Of a DNA stretch of 64,000 bases, positions 23,695 to 32,557 are shown in pieces. Every line of letters starts with the position of its first letter. Positions within the stretch are counted from its first letter, which is position 1. Source of the DNA: a virus; the IMG/VR virus record IMGVR_UViG_3300032053_000019, positions 34,440 to 98,439 of that record. One strand, given 5' to 3'. The notes beneath the pieces are model-generated. The model worked only from the letters and a program-made list of their open reading frames with translations, was not told the origin of the DNA and searched no databases. Position numbers and translations under genes: made by a program.

Positions 23695-24825
23695 ATGGCA
23701 AAACTTTTTGGTGAGACTGAGACCGAATCAGCTCAACGCGTGGTTGACCAGGAGAAAAAGCGCTCTCAGGGCTTTGACTGGTCAGAGAAGCACTGGAGAC
23801 CCAAGAGTGGGCCCGATGGAAACCAGATCCGACTCCTCCCCGCCCGGGCAGGAGCGAAGGTTTCCTATCACCTGTACGCGGCTGTGCACTTCATCAAGCA
23901 CGCCGAGGATGACAAGACCGAGCGGTTCGTCTGTAACCGGGAGACCTACGGGACAAAGTGTCCTGCCTGCGAAGAAATGTTCCGTCTGATCAAACTGAAA
24001 CAGCCGGACGAGGCCAACAAGTTCCGGCCGAAGAGGTTTGGTGTCTTCAACATGATTGACCGGGCGAAGCCGGAGGATGGTGTCAAGTTATACGAGGCAC
24101 CGGTGCAGGGCATCTATCAAAAGATTATGCAGATCATCTCGTCCAAGGGTCGCATGTCAAACCTGTTCGATAAGTTTGACAAGTCGGGCAAACTTGAAAC
24201 CCCTGGTCGGGATCTTGTGCTGACCTTCGACAAGACCGCCCAACCGCAGGCCATGTACAACATTTATCCTACCGACCCCATTCCGTTGGGCACTGAGGAA
24301 GAGATGACCGCCTGGGCTGAGCAGATCGTCGACCTGGATGTGAAGGCATTATATCCGGAGGCGGACTTCGATCTGGCGGCGATCAAGACATTCGGTAATG
24401 CGGAGGAGAGAGATCTTCTTCGTGATGAGATGAGGAAGCAACGCGAGGCTGAGGCACCTGCCGAAGAGGCGGTTGCTGAGGAACAAGCGGTTGCCGAAGA
24501 GACTCCTGCTGAAGAGACTCCTGTTGAGGTTGAGGTTGAGGATACGGACGACACCATGGCCAAACTTGAGGCCCAGATGAAGGAACTTCAAGAACGAAAG
24601 GCCACCGCCGCCAAGCAGGCAAAGGAAGAGGCGGAGAAAAAGGCGAAGGTTGAGAAGCCCAAGGAAGAGGCACCCAAGCCTAAACCTGCGGCTCCCAAAC
24701 CCGCCCCGGTAGCCACCACGAAGGCTCCTACGGAGAAGGCAACTAGTGCCCCTCCGCCGCAGGAAAAGCTGGACGATATCCGAAAGAAGATCGAGGCCGC
24801 CAAGGCTCGATTGGGCAAGAAGTAA
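23695..24825 (+). CDS. Single-stranded DNA-binding protein (gp32-like)
   Basis: The 376-residue protein begins with a basic segment and an OB-type core carrying the gp32-like zinc motif (FVCNRETYGTKCPACEEM). From ~residue 240 it runs into a long low-complexity tail. The tail has an acidic Ala/Glu/Val part, then a Lys/Ala/Pro part, and ends in a short helix. T4 gp32 coats single strands and uses its acidic tail to bind partners. The extra Lys/Pro-rich end is unusual. AAGGAGG precedes ATG 23695. Confidence 0.82.
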   Translation: MAKLFGETETESAQRVVDQEKKRSQGFDWSEKHWRPKSGPDGNQIRLLPARAGAKVSYHLYAAVHFIKHAEDDKTERFVCNRETYGTKCPACEEMFRLIKLKQPDEANKFRPKRFGVFNMIDRAKPEDGVKLYEAPVQGIYQKIMQIISSKGRMSNLFDKFDKSGKLETPGRDLVLTFDKTAQPQAMYNIYPTDPIPLGTEEEMTAWAEQIVDLDVKALYPEADFDLAAIKTFGNAEERDLLRDEMRKQREAEAPAEEAVAEEQAVAEETPAEETPVEVEVEDTDDTMAKLEAQMKELQERKATAAKQAKEEAEKKAKVEKPKEEAPKPKPAAPKPAPVATTKAPTEKATSAPPPQEKLDDIRKKIEAAKARLGKK

Positions 24826-24830
24826 TGTAT

Positions 24831-24921
24831 AAGGGTCGTGGTGTAGAGTCGTCCCGAACACGGCTGTTGTGCCCCTCCACTGGCCTTCAGCAGACGCAGG
24901 CGAGCGCCCCTGCCGACCCTT
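24831..24921 (+). ncRNA. Possible structured RNA between SSB and RecA genes
   Basis: The 113-base gap is closed by an 8-bp stem, AAGGGTCG (24831-24838) with CGACCCTT (24914-24921). Directly inside its right arm is GCAGG/CCTGC (24896-24913) with an 8-base loop, and GTGG/CCAC can form a third branch. This is a branched fold, GC-rich, ending just before the next ribosome binding site. A short TCTTTT follows, so it might also act as a weak terminator. Confidence 0.4.
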
Positions 24922-24938
24922 TCTTTTAAGGAGAAAGT

Positions 24939-25892
24939 ATGACTAAGACAGGCGACCTTCATAACAAACTGGGGACGATTAATCTGGCCGATCGCATAAG
25001 TGAGTTGGTAAAGTTTAGAGTGCCCACCGGCATTCTGGCAATCGACCGCGTTATCGGAGGCGGTATCCCCGCAGGAAAGTTGACTGAACTTTTCGGCGAC
25101 TTCAATACTGGGAAGAGTCGAGTTGCCTGTCATGTCATGGCTGAAACCCAGCGACTAGGTGGTCGAGCTATGTTTGTTGATACAGAGAGATCGCTTGATC
25201 AAGGACTGGTCAATCTAACTGGACTGAAGTTGGACGATACCTTCTTTTACCCAGATCCTGATACCGAACTAAAGTCAATTGAGGATGTCTTTAAGGTCAT
25301 TGAGAATGGTATAAAACTTTTTCGTGCGGATAGTCCTGATCAACTCTTGACCATTGTTTGGGATTCAGTTGCCGCCACTCCAGGTATGGAGGATCTTGAA
25401 AATGAACTGGGCGCTCCTGTAGCCGCCATGCGTCGAGCGAAAGTTATCTCCGATGGACTTAAGAAGATTATGTCGCAAGTTTATACAAGTAAGATTTGTC
25501 TAATCTTCATTAACCAGATCCGAGATAAGATGAATGTAATGTATGGTGAGAAGTATGAGACGGTGGGGGGTAAATCCATAAAGTTTACTGCAACCATGCG
25601 TTTACATGTTCATCTTTCTGGAGCGATTCCAAATGCTACAACAAAGGAAATTGATGGATACAAAGGACGATTCGTGGTTGAGAAGTCCAAAGTCTGCCGA
25701 CCCTTCGGGGTGGTGAACTTTGAGATGCTAACTGACAAACCGATTGACACCTACTCAGGATTGCTTGATTACATGGTCAGACATGGTGAGTTGGAAAGTA
25801 TTGCCGGCTGGTACAAGTTTCCTGAACAGACTAAGAAGTTTCGGAGTGAGGACTTTCCTAAGAATTACGAAGAGTTCGTGGGCAAGAAATGA
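24939..25892 (+). CDS. RecA/UvsX-like recombinase
   Basis: The 317-residue protein has Walker A GDFNTGKS, the Walker B strand LTIVWDSVAA, and the INQIRDK loop of RecA-family proteins. It forms filaments on single-stranded DNA for strand exchange. With SSB, UvsW-like helicase and SbcCD-like nuclease it makes a T4-style recombination-dependent replication set. AAGGAG precedes ATG 24939. Confidence 0.9.
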   Translation: MTKTGDLHNKLGTINLADRISELVKFRVPTGILAIDRVIGGGIPAGKLTELFGDFNTGKSRVACHVMAETQRLGGRAMFVDTERSLDQGLVNLTGLKLDDTFFYPDPDTELKSIEDVFKVIENGIKLFRADSPDQLLTIVWDSVAATPGMEDLENELGAPVAAMRRAKVISDGLKKIMSQVYTSKICLIFINQIRDKMNVMYGEKYETVGGKSIKFTATMRLHVHLSGAIPNATTKEIDGYKGRFVVEKSKVCRPFGVVNFEMLTDKPIDTYSGLLDYMVRHGELESIAGWYKFPEQTKKFRSEDFPKNYEEFVGKK

Positions 25893-26155
25893 ATAAGTGC
25901 ATACTCTTGAAAATGTATCTGCGTCGTAGTGATCGTACTTTGGTCAGTCAGCTTGTCTATCAACTCTCAGGTCAGCGGCCGAAAGGTTTTGTGGTGGCAG
26001 GGGATAGTGCATTTCTCAGAACTCATGTGGTTCGGATGAAGGCACATAGTGGTGATGAGTTTGCGGTGACTGATGCCGATATCGGAGAGTCCTATAAAGG
26101 CGTGCCTGTCTTTTCCTCCTCCGACTTGAGGAAGGTAGGAGAGTTATGCCAATAA
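25889..26155 (+). CDS. Hypothetical protein (88 aa)
   Basis: It overlaps the recombinase stop by four bases. The product is basic in the first half with no recognised motif. It is coupled upstream to recA/uvsX and overlaps the zinc-ribbon peptide downstream. Confidence 0.6.
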   Translation: MNKCILLKMYLRRSDRTLVSQLVYQLSGQRPKGFVVAGDSAFLRTHVVRMKAHSGDEFAVTDADIGESYKGVPVFSSSDLRKVGELCQ

Positions 26156-26277
26156 TGATCTGTGACGAGTGCGGAAAAAAGACTCGTAAACCAAAACTCC
26201 GAAAGGGCCGTGTTTACTGTCCAAGATGCTTTAGGGCTTTTCTAAAAAGATTTGTCGAGATGATTCGGAGAGCATGA
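26146..26277 (+). CDS. Small zinc-ribbon protein (43 aa)
   Basis: ATG 26146 is behind GGAGAG. The product has CDEC near the start and CPRC 19 residues on, a minimal zinc ribbon, between Lys/Arg-rich arms. Such small ribbons bind nucleic acid or polymerases. It overlaps both neighbours by a few bases, as expected for a coupled gene. Confidence 0.65.
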   Translation: MPIMICDECGKKTRKPKLRKGRVYCPRCFRAFLKRFVEMIRRA

Positions 26278-27191
26278 TGGATACCATTACTTCACTGCTA
26301 TTGATTGACGGAAACAATCTAGGCTGGATGGCATACGGGCGGTCCCCTCTATCCTATAAGGATCAGCGAACTGAGGTGATCAAGATAGGTCTGATGATGT
26401 TACGGAACTACCTTGAACTTTTCAGTCCTGACCGACTAGTGGTGGTATGGGATGGTGGGCATGATCAATCCCGTACTTCCATATATCCTGAGTATAAGAA
26501 GCGGGATAAGGAATTGACAGAGGCGGAGAAAAAGGAACGCGACCTTTTCTTTGATCAGTTGAACCGACTTAAGGATAGCATTACCAAGTTGGGAATTGAT
26601 CAAGTTCGTGTACGAAGGCGGGAGGCAGATGATGTTATCTTTAGTCTACTGAATCCCGCACTACGAAGTGAGGAGCAGGCCTTCATCATCTCGACGGACG
26701 AGGATATGTTTCAGTTGGTTGCTCACTATCCTGAGGTAGCTATCTACTCACCGATCAAGCAGATACTCTATACCAAGGAGGAGATCGAAACAAAACTAGG
26801 CTTCCCGGTTGGGTACTACCTTTATTATAAAGCCTTAGTTGGGGACTCCAGTGATAACCTTCCTGGAGTTTATGGTATTGGACCGAAGAAGGCAAAGGTT
26901 GTCATTGAGTATTTACAAAGCGGAGCCCCCACTGCCTGGGATGAGAAGCATAAAAAACTAAAGGAAACTTTGGATAGTCAATACGAAACTTATAAAAAGA
27001 TGATTGATCTTATTGAGTTTCGTTCTATTCCGAAGGAGGAGATCGCTGAGGGAGTTACCCCTGGAACGGATGAGGATATCCTGACAAACATTTACGAGAT
27101 CGCCAACCAGTATGGCTTTGATCGTGTGCTTGAAAATGTTGGAGGATTCATGGGTCCCTTCCTGGCCTTTCAGAATCGGAGAAAAGCATGA
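26274..27191 (+). CDS. 5'-3' exonuclease / flap endonuclease (FEN)
   Basis: The 305-residue protein has the PIN-like active site. IDGNNLG sits at the start, VVWDGG near 60, RREADDVI near 115, and STDEDMFQL with GDSSDNLPG provides the second acid cluster. A helix-hairpin-helix follows (GIGPKKAKVV). The family removes RNA primers and flaps during lagging-strand synthesis, compensating for a polymerase that lacks the 5' nuclease domain. Confidence 0.9.
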   Translation: MMDTITSLLLIDGNNLGWMAYGRSPLSYKDQRTEVIKIGLMMLRNYLELFSPDRLVVVWDGGHDQSRTSIYPEYKKRDKELTEAEKKERDLFFDQLNRLKDSITKLGIDQVRVRRREADDVIFSLLNPALRSEEQAFIISTDEDMFQLVAHYPEVAIYSPIKQILYTKEEIETKLGFPVGYYLYYKALVGDSSDNLPGVYGIGPKKAKVVIEYLQSGAPTAWDEKHKKLKETLDSQYETYKKMIDLIEFRSIPKEEIAEGVTPGTDEDILTNIYEIANQYGFDRVLENVGGFMGPFLAFQNRRKA

Positions 27192-27832
27192 AAGTCATCA
27201 AGCAAAGTTATGCCTTTATTGCTCCCCCCTGGGCCACCACTATTCTGAGACAGTTGGAAACGATTGGTCGTACCTGCTATAAGTCAGAGGATAAGATTAC
27301 TAATACCTCAGCAGAATTCTTCGTGACCAAGTTGATCAAGAATGGGCACACTTCCGTACTTGAGCACATTACGATCACGGTTCGGATCATCACCAATCGT
27401 GGCGTAACTCACGAGTTGGTGCGCCATCGCATCGCTTCCTACTCTCAGGAGTCCACTCGTTGGTGTGACTATGGTAAGGAAGGGGAAATTACCGTTATAC
27501 TTCCTGTGTGGCTTGATGAAGATAAGGTTGGGACTGAAAGGTTGGCATGGGGAAGGGCAATGTTGAACGCTGAGGCGGCATACTTTGAGATGAGGCGTTT
27601 GGGTTGGGGACCAGAGAAGGCTCGTGGTGTCCTTCCTAATGATCTCAAGACAGAGATTGTTATGACTGCCAATCTGCGGGAGTGGCGATTGGTATTTGGT
27701 CAGAGATGCAGTGACCGAGCCCACCCTCAGATGAGAGCACTCATGCGAGATATGCTAACTGACTTCAAGGCGATGTTTCCTATTGTCTTTGACGATCTCA
27801 ATGAGAAAGGGGAAGTGGTATGCGAACCTTGA
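27188..27832 (+). CDS. thyX: Flavin-dependent thymidylate synthase ThyX
   Basis: The signature RHRX7S is present as RHRIASYSQES (79-89). At 214 residues it has normal length. ThyX methylates dUMP to dTMP with methylenetetrahydrofolate and reduced flavin. It supplies dTMP for phage DNA synthesis, alongside a deaminase-like protein at 48927. Its ATG overlaps the FEN stop. Confidence 0.93.
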   Translation: MKVIKQSYAFIAPPWATTILRQLETIGRTCYKSEDKITNTSAEFFVTKLIKNGHTSVLEHITITVRIITNRGVTHELVRHRIASYSQESTRWCDYGKEGEITVILPVWLDEDKVGTERLAWGRAMLNAEAAYFEMRRLGWGPEKARGVLPNDLKTEIVMTANLREWRLVFGQRCSDRAHPQMRALMRDMLTDFKAMFPIVFDDLNEKGEVVCEP

Positions 27833-28839
27833 TCTTCTCCGATCTTCACGATCACAACTACCAAGAGTTTTCGACAATCAACGAGGGGGTCAACTCCCGG
27901 TTGTTGGAGCATCTGCTATGCCTTGATCTGATTGCCGAGGATGCTTTGAAACTCAAGGTAGACGTAATTGTTTTTGGTGGTGATATCTTTCATCTGAAAA
28001 ACTTTGTGGACTCTCAAGTGATCAAACTTACCATGAAGAAGATGGAGGAACTTTCGGAGATAGCCCCAATCGTGATCTGTCCAGGCAACCATGACTATCG
28101 TGGGTGGGGAAGTGATCCTATTCTTTTGGAAATACTGTCGGAGTTTTCAGGAAACATTTATCTGCCTACTATCGGATGTCACAATGAGGTTACTGTGGCG
28201 GGTTGGACGATTAAGATTTTTCCCTTTACTCGGGACATTGATTCACTCAATGATCAATTGAAAACTCATGCCAGAACCTCAAAAACAATTGCCATCCTTC
28301 ATCAAGATATGATAGGATCAATGTATGGAAAGTTCCTGGTGGAGAAGGGATTGTTTACAGAGTTACTGGCGGATAGATTTCCATTCTCTTTCGTAGGTCA
28401 TTTCCACGATCAGAAGGCTATGCAACCCACTGTCTGGTCGATCGGATCGCCGCTAATGCTTTCGTATGGGGAGCAGGATCAAACCAAGGGCTGGTTATTT
28501 CTAGACACGGATGAAGGAGTGGTAAAGCCACTGGTAAATAATGTTTCACCAAGGTTCCGAACGATTACCACCAGTGATGGTAGTGAGGTGGTCGCCTTAA
28601 CTGATGAAGAGGCCTCCCGGGATTTCTTTCGGTTCATCATTCAGGGGTCAGTTGTGCCTGATTTATCGCGAGTTCGATGGAAGAGAGTGAAGGTTGACTC
28701 AGTTTCGGACAAGAAAAAACGGACCTCAATAAGTTTTTCGGATTCAACTCTGGACTTGATAACTAAATATGTCAAGTCACGGAATGTTGATCTTGATGAA
28801 GGTTTGCTAATTGAAACAGGAAGGCGGTACCTGGTATGA
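27820..28839 (+). CDS. SbcD/gp47-like exonuclease subunit
   Basis: Phosphoesterase motifs appear in order: SDLHDH, GGDIFH, PGNHD, HQD and GHFHD. The next gene encodes the SbcC-like partner. T4 gp46/gp47 resects DNA ends to produce 3' tails for UvsX. The start overlaps thyX by 13 bases. Confidence 0.9.
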   Translation: MRTLIFSDLHDHNYQEFSTINEGVNSRLLEHLLCLDLIAEDALKLKVDVIVFGGDIFHLKNFVDSQVIKLTMKKMEELSEIAPIVICPGNHDYRGWGSDPILLEILSEFSGNIYLPTIGCHNEVTVAGWTIKIFPFTRDIDSLNDQLKTHARTSKTIAILHQDMIGSMYGKFLVEKGLFTELLADRFPFSFVGHFHDQKAMQPTVWSIGSPLMLSYGEQDQTKGWLFLDTDEGVVKPLVNNVSPRFRTITTSDGSEVVALTDEEASRDFFRFIIQGSVVPDLSRVRWKRVKVDSVSDKKKRTSISFSDSTLDLITKYVKSRNVDLDEGLLIETGRRYLV

Positions 28840-30776
28840 GATTCCTTCAACTTCAAGCAAAAAACTTTATGAGTTTCAAGGCGTTTACGCTTAGTTTTCC
28901 TTCCAACGGTTTGGTATTTGTTGGAGGGGAGATTGAAGATGGGAAGATCAGTTCAAGCAATGGAGCGGGCAAGTCGGCAGTCTTCGAGGCTCTGTGTTGG
29001 GGCCTTTATGGACAGACCCTTCGCAATACCGGTAAGGGGGATGTGGTCAATCGTTCAGTGGGAAAGGATTGTATGGTGGAGATCATCTTCGAGGATGATC
29101 ATGGTGAGGCGTGCATGATCGCCCGTTATCGAAATGACAAGAAACTCCAGCACTCCCTTTTGTTTTATAAGGGGGACAAGGAACTTACATCGTCTGAGGC
29201 GAAGGAAACTCAGGTGATCATTGACTCCATACTCGGGATGAACTGGTTGGTGTTCTCAACGGCGGTCGTCTTTGGTGAGAAGGCCCAGCGGTTTACTGAG
29301 GCACGAGACTCCGAGAAGAAGCAAATCTTTGATGAGATCCTGATGCTTCAAAAGTATCAGGATGCTCAAAAGCAAGTGCGTGAGGATCTTAGAAAATTGA
29401 AGGAGTCTTCCTCTGGCTATGATACCCAGCACAAGGCCGCTGAGGAAGGCTTGAAGGCGGTTAGTGAAACTCTGGCTAAACGTGAGGAAGAGTTAACTCA
29501 GTTGGATCTTCAAAAGGCAGAGGCGGAAGAGCACATCGGCTGGTTGAGGTCTGGTCTTGGTGATACCAGGGCAAAGATGGAGGAAAAGCAAAAGTATGCA
29601 GAGGAGGGACGTAAAGAGTATGCCGCCCTTGATGCTGAGAATAAGAATATCTTTACCATGGTGCAGAAACTGGAACGTGAAAAGCAATCTGCACTTAGTG
29701 AGGTCACGAACTCTGGGATGGGGAAGAAGGTTTTGCTGGCATCAACTGCGGGATCCATTCGTGATTTGGAGACCAAGAAAAGCAATGCCTCACGGATGAA
29801 GGCAGGGGCTTTGTGCCCGACCTGCGGACAGAACATTACGGCGGATTCATTGACCGGGGTCACGTCACACTTTGACATAGAGATCAGCAAGTTAAAAGTT
29901 CAGCAGATAGAGTTGGCCGCTGAAGTTTCTGTGTTTGAAGTAAAGGAGAAAGAGGTTCGATCAAAGTATGACAAGGAGGTCGCCAGCATTGTCGCAACAA
30001 AGACCTCGATGGATGATACCTTGTCGGCTCTACTGAAGTCATATACCGAAAAGGCCCTTGAGGCGAAGCGCCTTGAGGGTGAAGTTCGGGCTGTGGAGCA
30101 GGAGATCACGAACCTCCAGAAAAACCTATCGGAAAAGGAAGAGGCACTTCGTAAAAGCATAGAGTATGAAGGGGAGAGAATTTCTGCATATGAGAAAACG
30201 ATTCGTGATCTTGATCAGCAACTCCTCGGTCTTGTTCAGGAGGAAAGTCTTCTTCGGTTTTGGGAGGAGGGGTTTGGGAATACTGGAATTAAAAGTCTCC
30301 TCCTTGATGAAGTCATCCCGCAGTTAAATGCTCGGGTAGCGTTTTATGCGAATGCCTTGATGGATGAGGAGATTACCATTGACTTTGATACTGAGTCAAC
30401 TCTTAAAAGTGGGGATACCCGGGATAAGTTCGATGTGAAGATCATCAAGGGTGGTGAGCGGGTTGACTATGCCGCCTGCTCGAGTGGGGAGAAGCGGAGG
30501 ATTGATGTTGCTATTCTATTGGCACTTCAATCGCTGGTCTATGAACGAGGTGCCTCAAACTCAAACTTGATCGTCCTGGATGAGGTGTTTGACTCCCTTG
30601 ATCGTGTTGGCATCGAACGGGCAGTTGCCCTTTTGGCAGAGGAGTCTAGGGAAAAATTGATCTACGTGATCAGTCATCTAAGTGAGTTCAGAGATTACTT
30701 CCAGCAGGAATTGATTATAACGAAAGTGAATGGGTTCTCAAACTTGATTGACCAGCAGGAAGGAGGCATGTCATGA
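28836..30776 (+). CDS. SbcC/Rad50-like ATPase (gp46-like)
   Basis: The 646-residue SMC-like protein has Walker A SNGAGKS (41-47), long coiled-coil arms around the zinc hook CPTC (327-330), and a C-terminal signature and Walker B (LIVLDEVFDSLD). It pairs with the SbcD-like protein just upstream, which it overlaps by four bases. Length is like T4 gp46 rather than the longer bacterial SbcC. Confidence 0.92.
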   Translation: MRFLQLQAKNFMSFKAFTLSFPSNGLVFVGGEIEDGKISSSNGAGKSAVFEALCWGLYGQTLRNTGKGDVVNRSVGKDCMVEIIFEDDHGEACMIARYRNDKKLQHSLLFYKGDKELTSSEAKETQVIIDSILGMNWLVFSTAVVFGEKAQRFTEARDSEKKQIFDEILMLQKYQDAQKQVREDLRKLKESSSGYDTQHKAAEEGLKAVSETLAKREEELTQLDLQKAEAEEHIGWLRSGLGDTRAKMEEKQKYAEEGRKEYAALDAENKNIFTMVQKLEREKQSALSEVTNSGMGKKVLLASTAGSIRDLETKKSNASRMKAGALCPTCGQNITADSLTGVTSHFDIEISKLKVQQIELAAEVSVFEVKEKEVRSKYDKEVASIVATKTSMDDTLSALLKSYTEKALEAKRLEGEVRAVEQEITNLQKNLSEKEEALRKSIEYEGERISAYEKTIRDLDQQLLGLVQEESLLRFWEEGFGNTGIKSLLLDEVIPQLNARVAFYANALMDEEITIDFDTESTLKSGDTRDKFDVKIIKGGERVDYAACSSGEKRRIDVAILLALQSLVYERGASNSNLIVLDEVFDSLDRVGIERAVALLAEESREKLIYVISHLSEFRDYFQQELIITKVNGFSNLIDQQEGGMS

Positions 30777-31396
30777 AGGCAGGCGGCGGCAAGTCAAAGG
30801 GAAGTGCATACGAACGACGGATACGAGACATCTTAACAGCCTCCTACTATCCCGATGGTGGTGGAGAGTTTCAAAGGATCTACTCCCATCCTATTCCCAA
30901 AAAGGGAGAGGTACGAGGTGATCTCAAGGCGCTGAAGTATATTGTTACAGGTAGTCCGCTTGATCGTGAAGAGGAGAGGGCACTGGTATTGGATAGTAGT
31001 TTTCCCTTTGCGGTTGAGTGTAAAAACTATACTAAAGTCAAGCCCCTGTTTTGTGGACTCTACGCCTCCGAGTGTGAGTTGTGGGGATGGATGAGGCAGG
31101 CGGTGGAAGCCTCTGAAGGGAAGATGCCTCTGGTGGTTTACCGTCTCTTCCGAACTGCTGACATTGCGGTTTTGAGATCAACTGACTTCGCCAAGTTCAA
31201 GGAGTTGTTCGGAGTCTATCGTCATGAGTGCTATGCCTTGACGCATTATAGCGGTGAGTCGGGAGAGATTGAGTCCTCCCTTTTCCTATTCCTCCTCAAG
31301 GACTTTTTGGAATGGGTTGACTGGGGGGTGTTTAGGTTGTCATCATCAACAAGATATATTCGTAGCCTTATACCGAAGGAGGATTCCAGTGGCTGA
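30773..31396 (+). CDS. Putative PD-(D/E)xK nuclease, Holliday junction resolvase-like
   Basis: The N-terminus KGSAYERRIRDIL resembles Hjc-type resolvases. GD (residues ~43-44, RGDLK) and ECK (FAVECKN) provide the D...ExK metal site. Position after SbcCD and near recombination genes supports a junction resolvase or endonuclease role. The C-terminal half has no match. It overlaps the previous stop. Confidence 0.6.
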   Translation: MKAGGGKSKGSAYERRIRDILTASYYPDGGGEFQRIYSHPIPKKGEVRGDLKALKYIVTGSPLDREEERALVLDSSFPFAVECKNYTKVKPLFCGLYASECELWGWMRQAVEASEGKMPLVVYRLFRTADIAVLRSTDFAKFKELFGVYRHECYALTHYSGESGEIESSLFLFLLKDFLEWVDWGVFRLSSSTRYIRSLIPKEDSSG

Positions 31397-31778
31397 GGAT
31401 AAGTTCGGCATGAAGGACGAAGGGAAAAGGAAGACATACAACACCGGTGCCATTGAGGAAGTGAAGATCGGTAAGGGAAAGTATGTCCTGATCTCTCCCT
31501 ATATGGAACAGCGTCTGGCCCGTATCATGGAGAAGGGGGAGATTAAGTACGCCGCCAGGAACTGGGAGAAGGGGATGCCATTCTCTCGTTTCATTGATTC
31601 TGCCCAGAGACACATCACGCAGTTCAAGATGGGCATGACTGATGAGGACCACCTGGGACAGGCGATCTTCAACCTCATGGCGATCATGCACTTTGAGGAC
31701 CTGGGGAGAAAGGATCTTGATGATATGCCACATTACGAGGAAAGGAAACACGATGGCACACAAAGTAAGAGTGACTGA
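31389..31778 (+). CDS. dATP/dGTP diphosphohydrolase N-terminal-domain-like protein
   Basis: The 129-residue protein contains AARNWEKGMPFSRFIDS, then RHITQF, then a helix with LGQAIFNLMAIMHFE. This matches the DUF5664 / dATP-dGTP diphosphohydrolase N-terminal family of all-alpha NTP pyrophosphatases. Such enzymes trim purine dNTP pools. GTG 31389 is preferred because AAGGAGG lies seven bases upstream; an ATG at 31410 is the alternative. Confidence 0.6.
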   Translation: MAEDKFGMKDEGKRKTYNTGAIEEVKIGKGKYVLISPYMEQRLARIMEKGEIKYAARNWEKGMPFSRFIDSAQRHITQFKMGMTDEDHLGQAIFNLMAIMHFEDLGRKDLDDMPHYEERKHDGTQSKSD

Positions 31779-31977
31779 CGAACTGATCCTTAAAGTTCAG
31801 CAGGCCTTTCAGATCATGGGTACGAAGTTTATTCACAATGGTGATGCAGGCATGACTAGGAATGAACTTCGGGCACTAGATAGGAAGGGTATAGTGGAGA
31901 GGATGAGGACGGCAACTAAGAAATGGGCTGATACCACCGGCACTATTGAATATGTCTATCGTTTGAAGAGAGGTTGA
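31753..31977 (+). CDS. Hypothetical basic protein (74 aa)
   Basis: ATG 31753 overlaps the end of the previous gene. The middle (MTRNELRALDRKGIVERM) could be a winged-helix recognition region. It ends in the TGATCATG junction with the next gene. Confidence 0.55.
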   Translation: MAHKVRVTDELILKVQQAFQIMGTKFIHNGDAGMTRNELRALDRKGIVERMRTATKKWADTTGTIEYVYRLKRG

Positions 31978-31979
31978 TC

Positions 31980-32171
31980 ATGCACTGGTTGCCGTTACGA
32001 GAACGGGAAGAGAGAGATGATCATATAGTTGACCTCTATCGGCGGGGGTTTACTCAGCGGCAGATAGGTGAACGAGTGGGCTTGAGACAGGGGTCAATAT
32101 ACTATATACTGAAGAAGAGAGGAATCAAGAAAATACATGATTATCCCAGGATTAGGAAGGAGGCGTTATGA
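31980..32171 (+). CDS. Small helix-turn-helix protein (63 aa)
   Basis: ATG 31980 is chosen over TTG 31974. The central segment YRRGFTQRQIGERVGLRQG, followed by SIYYILKKRG, is a clear helix-turn-helix of the resolvase/sigma-region-4 kind. It is probably a small DNA-binding regulator. The target is unknown. Confidence 0.7.
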   Translation: MHWLPLREREERDDHIVDLYRRGFTQRQIGERVGLRQGSIYYILKKRGIKKIHDYPRIRKEAL

Positions 32172-32557
32172 ATAAACCTGGTATTCCTCAAACTCTCATT
32201 AAAAAAAAGATAGATCCTTTTGATCAGGTGGTCGGTCATCTGGTATCCTATATGGAACTTGCCCGGGCAACAAAGTTTCTTTTGGGAACTACTAAACGAT
32301 TGACTCCTCCTTTGGATCTTCGGTTAACTACGGAGATAAACTTCTGCCATTTAACATTAACAAGAGTTTGTAATCTCTCGTCAGAGGCAATACTGGACAT
32401 AGTCAAGAGATTGGTTTCCCAACCAGACTTTGCCGAGGAAGTGAAGAGTATGGCAGATTGGTTGTCTCCTAGTAAGGGTCGTGTTCTTATCACTGTGGAT
32501 GAGTTTAGTAGAATGCGTCCGCCTCTTCCCAGTAAGTCCTTATTCGGAGGTAGATGA
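32168..32557 (+). CDS. Hypothetical protein (129 aa)
   Basis: It overlaps the previous stop and the queE start. The product is helical with no recognised motif. Confidence 0.6.
   Translation: MNKPGIPQTLIKKKIDPFDQVVGHLVSYMELARATKFLLGTTKRLTPPLDLRLTTEINFCHLTLTRVCNLSSEAILDIVKRLVSQPDFAEEVKSMADWLSPSKGRVLITVDEFSRMRPPLPSKSLFGGR

Noticed and set aside
24349-24861. Long minus-strand frames opposite the SSB tail
   Set aside because: They arise from the low-complexity Ala/Glu/Lys/Pro coding sequence of the SSB C-terminus, giving Leu/Arg or Ser/Ala repeats.
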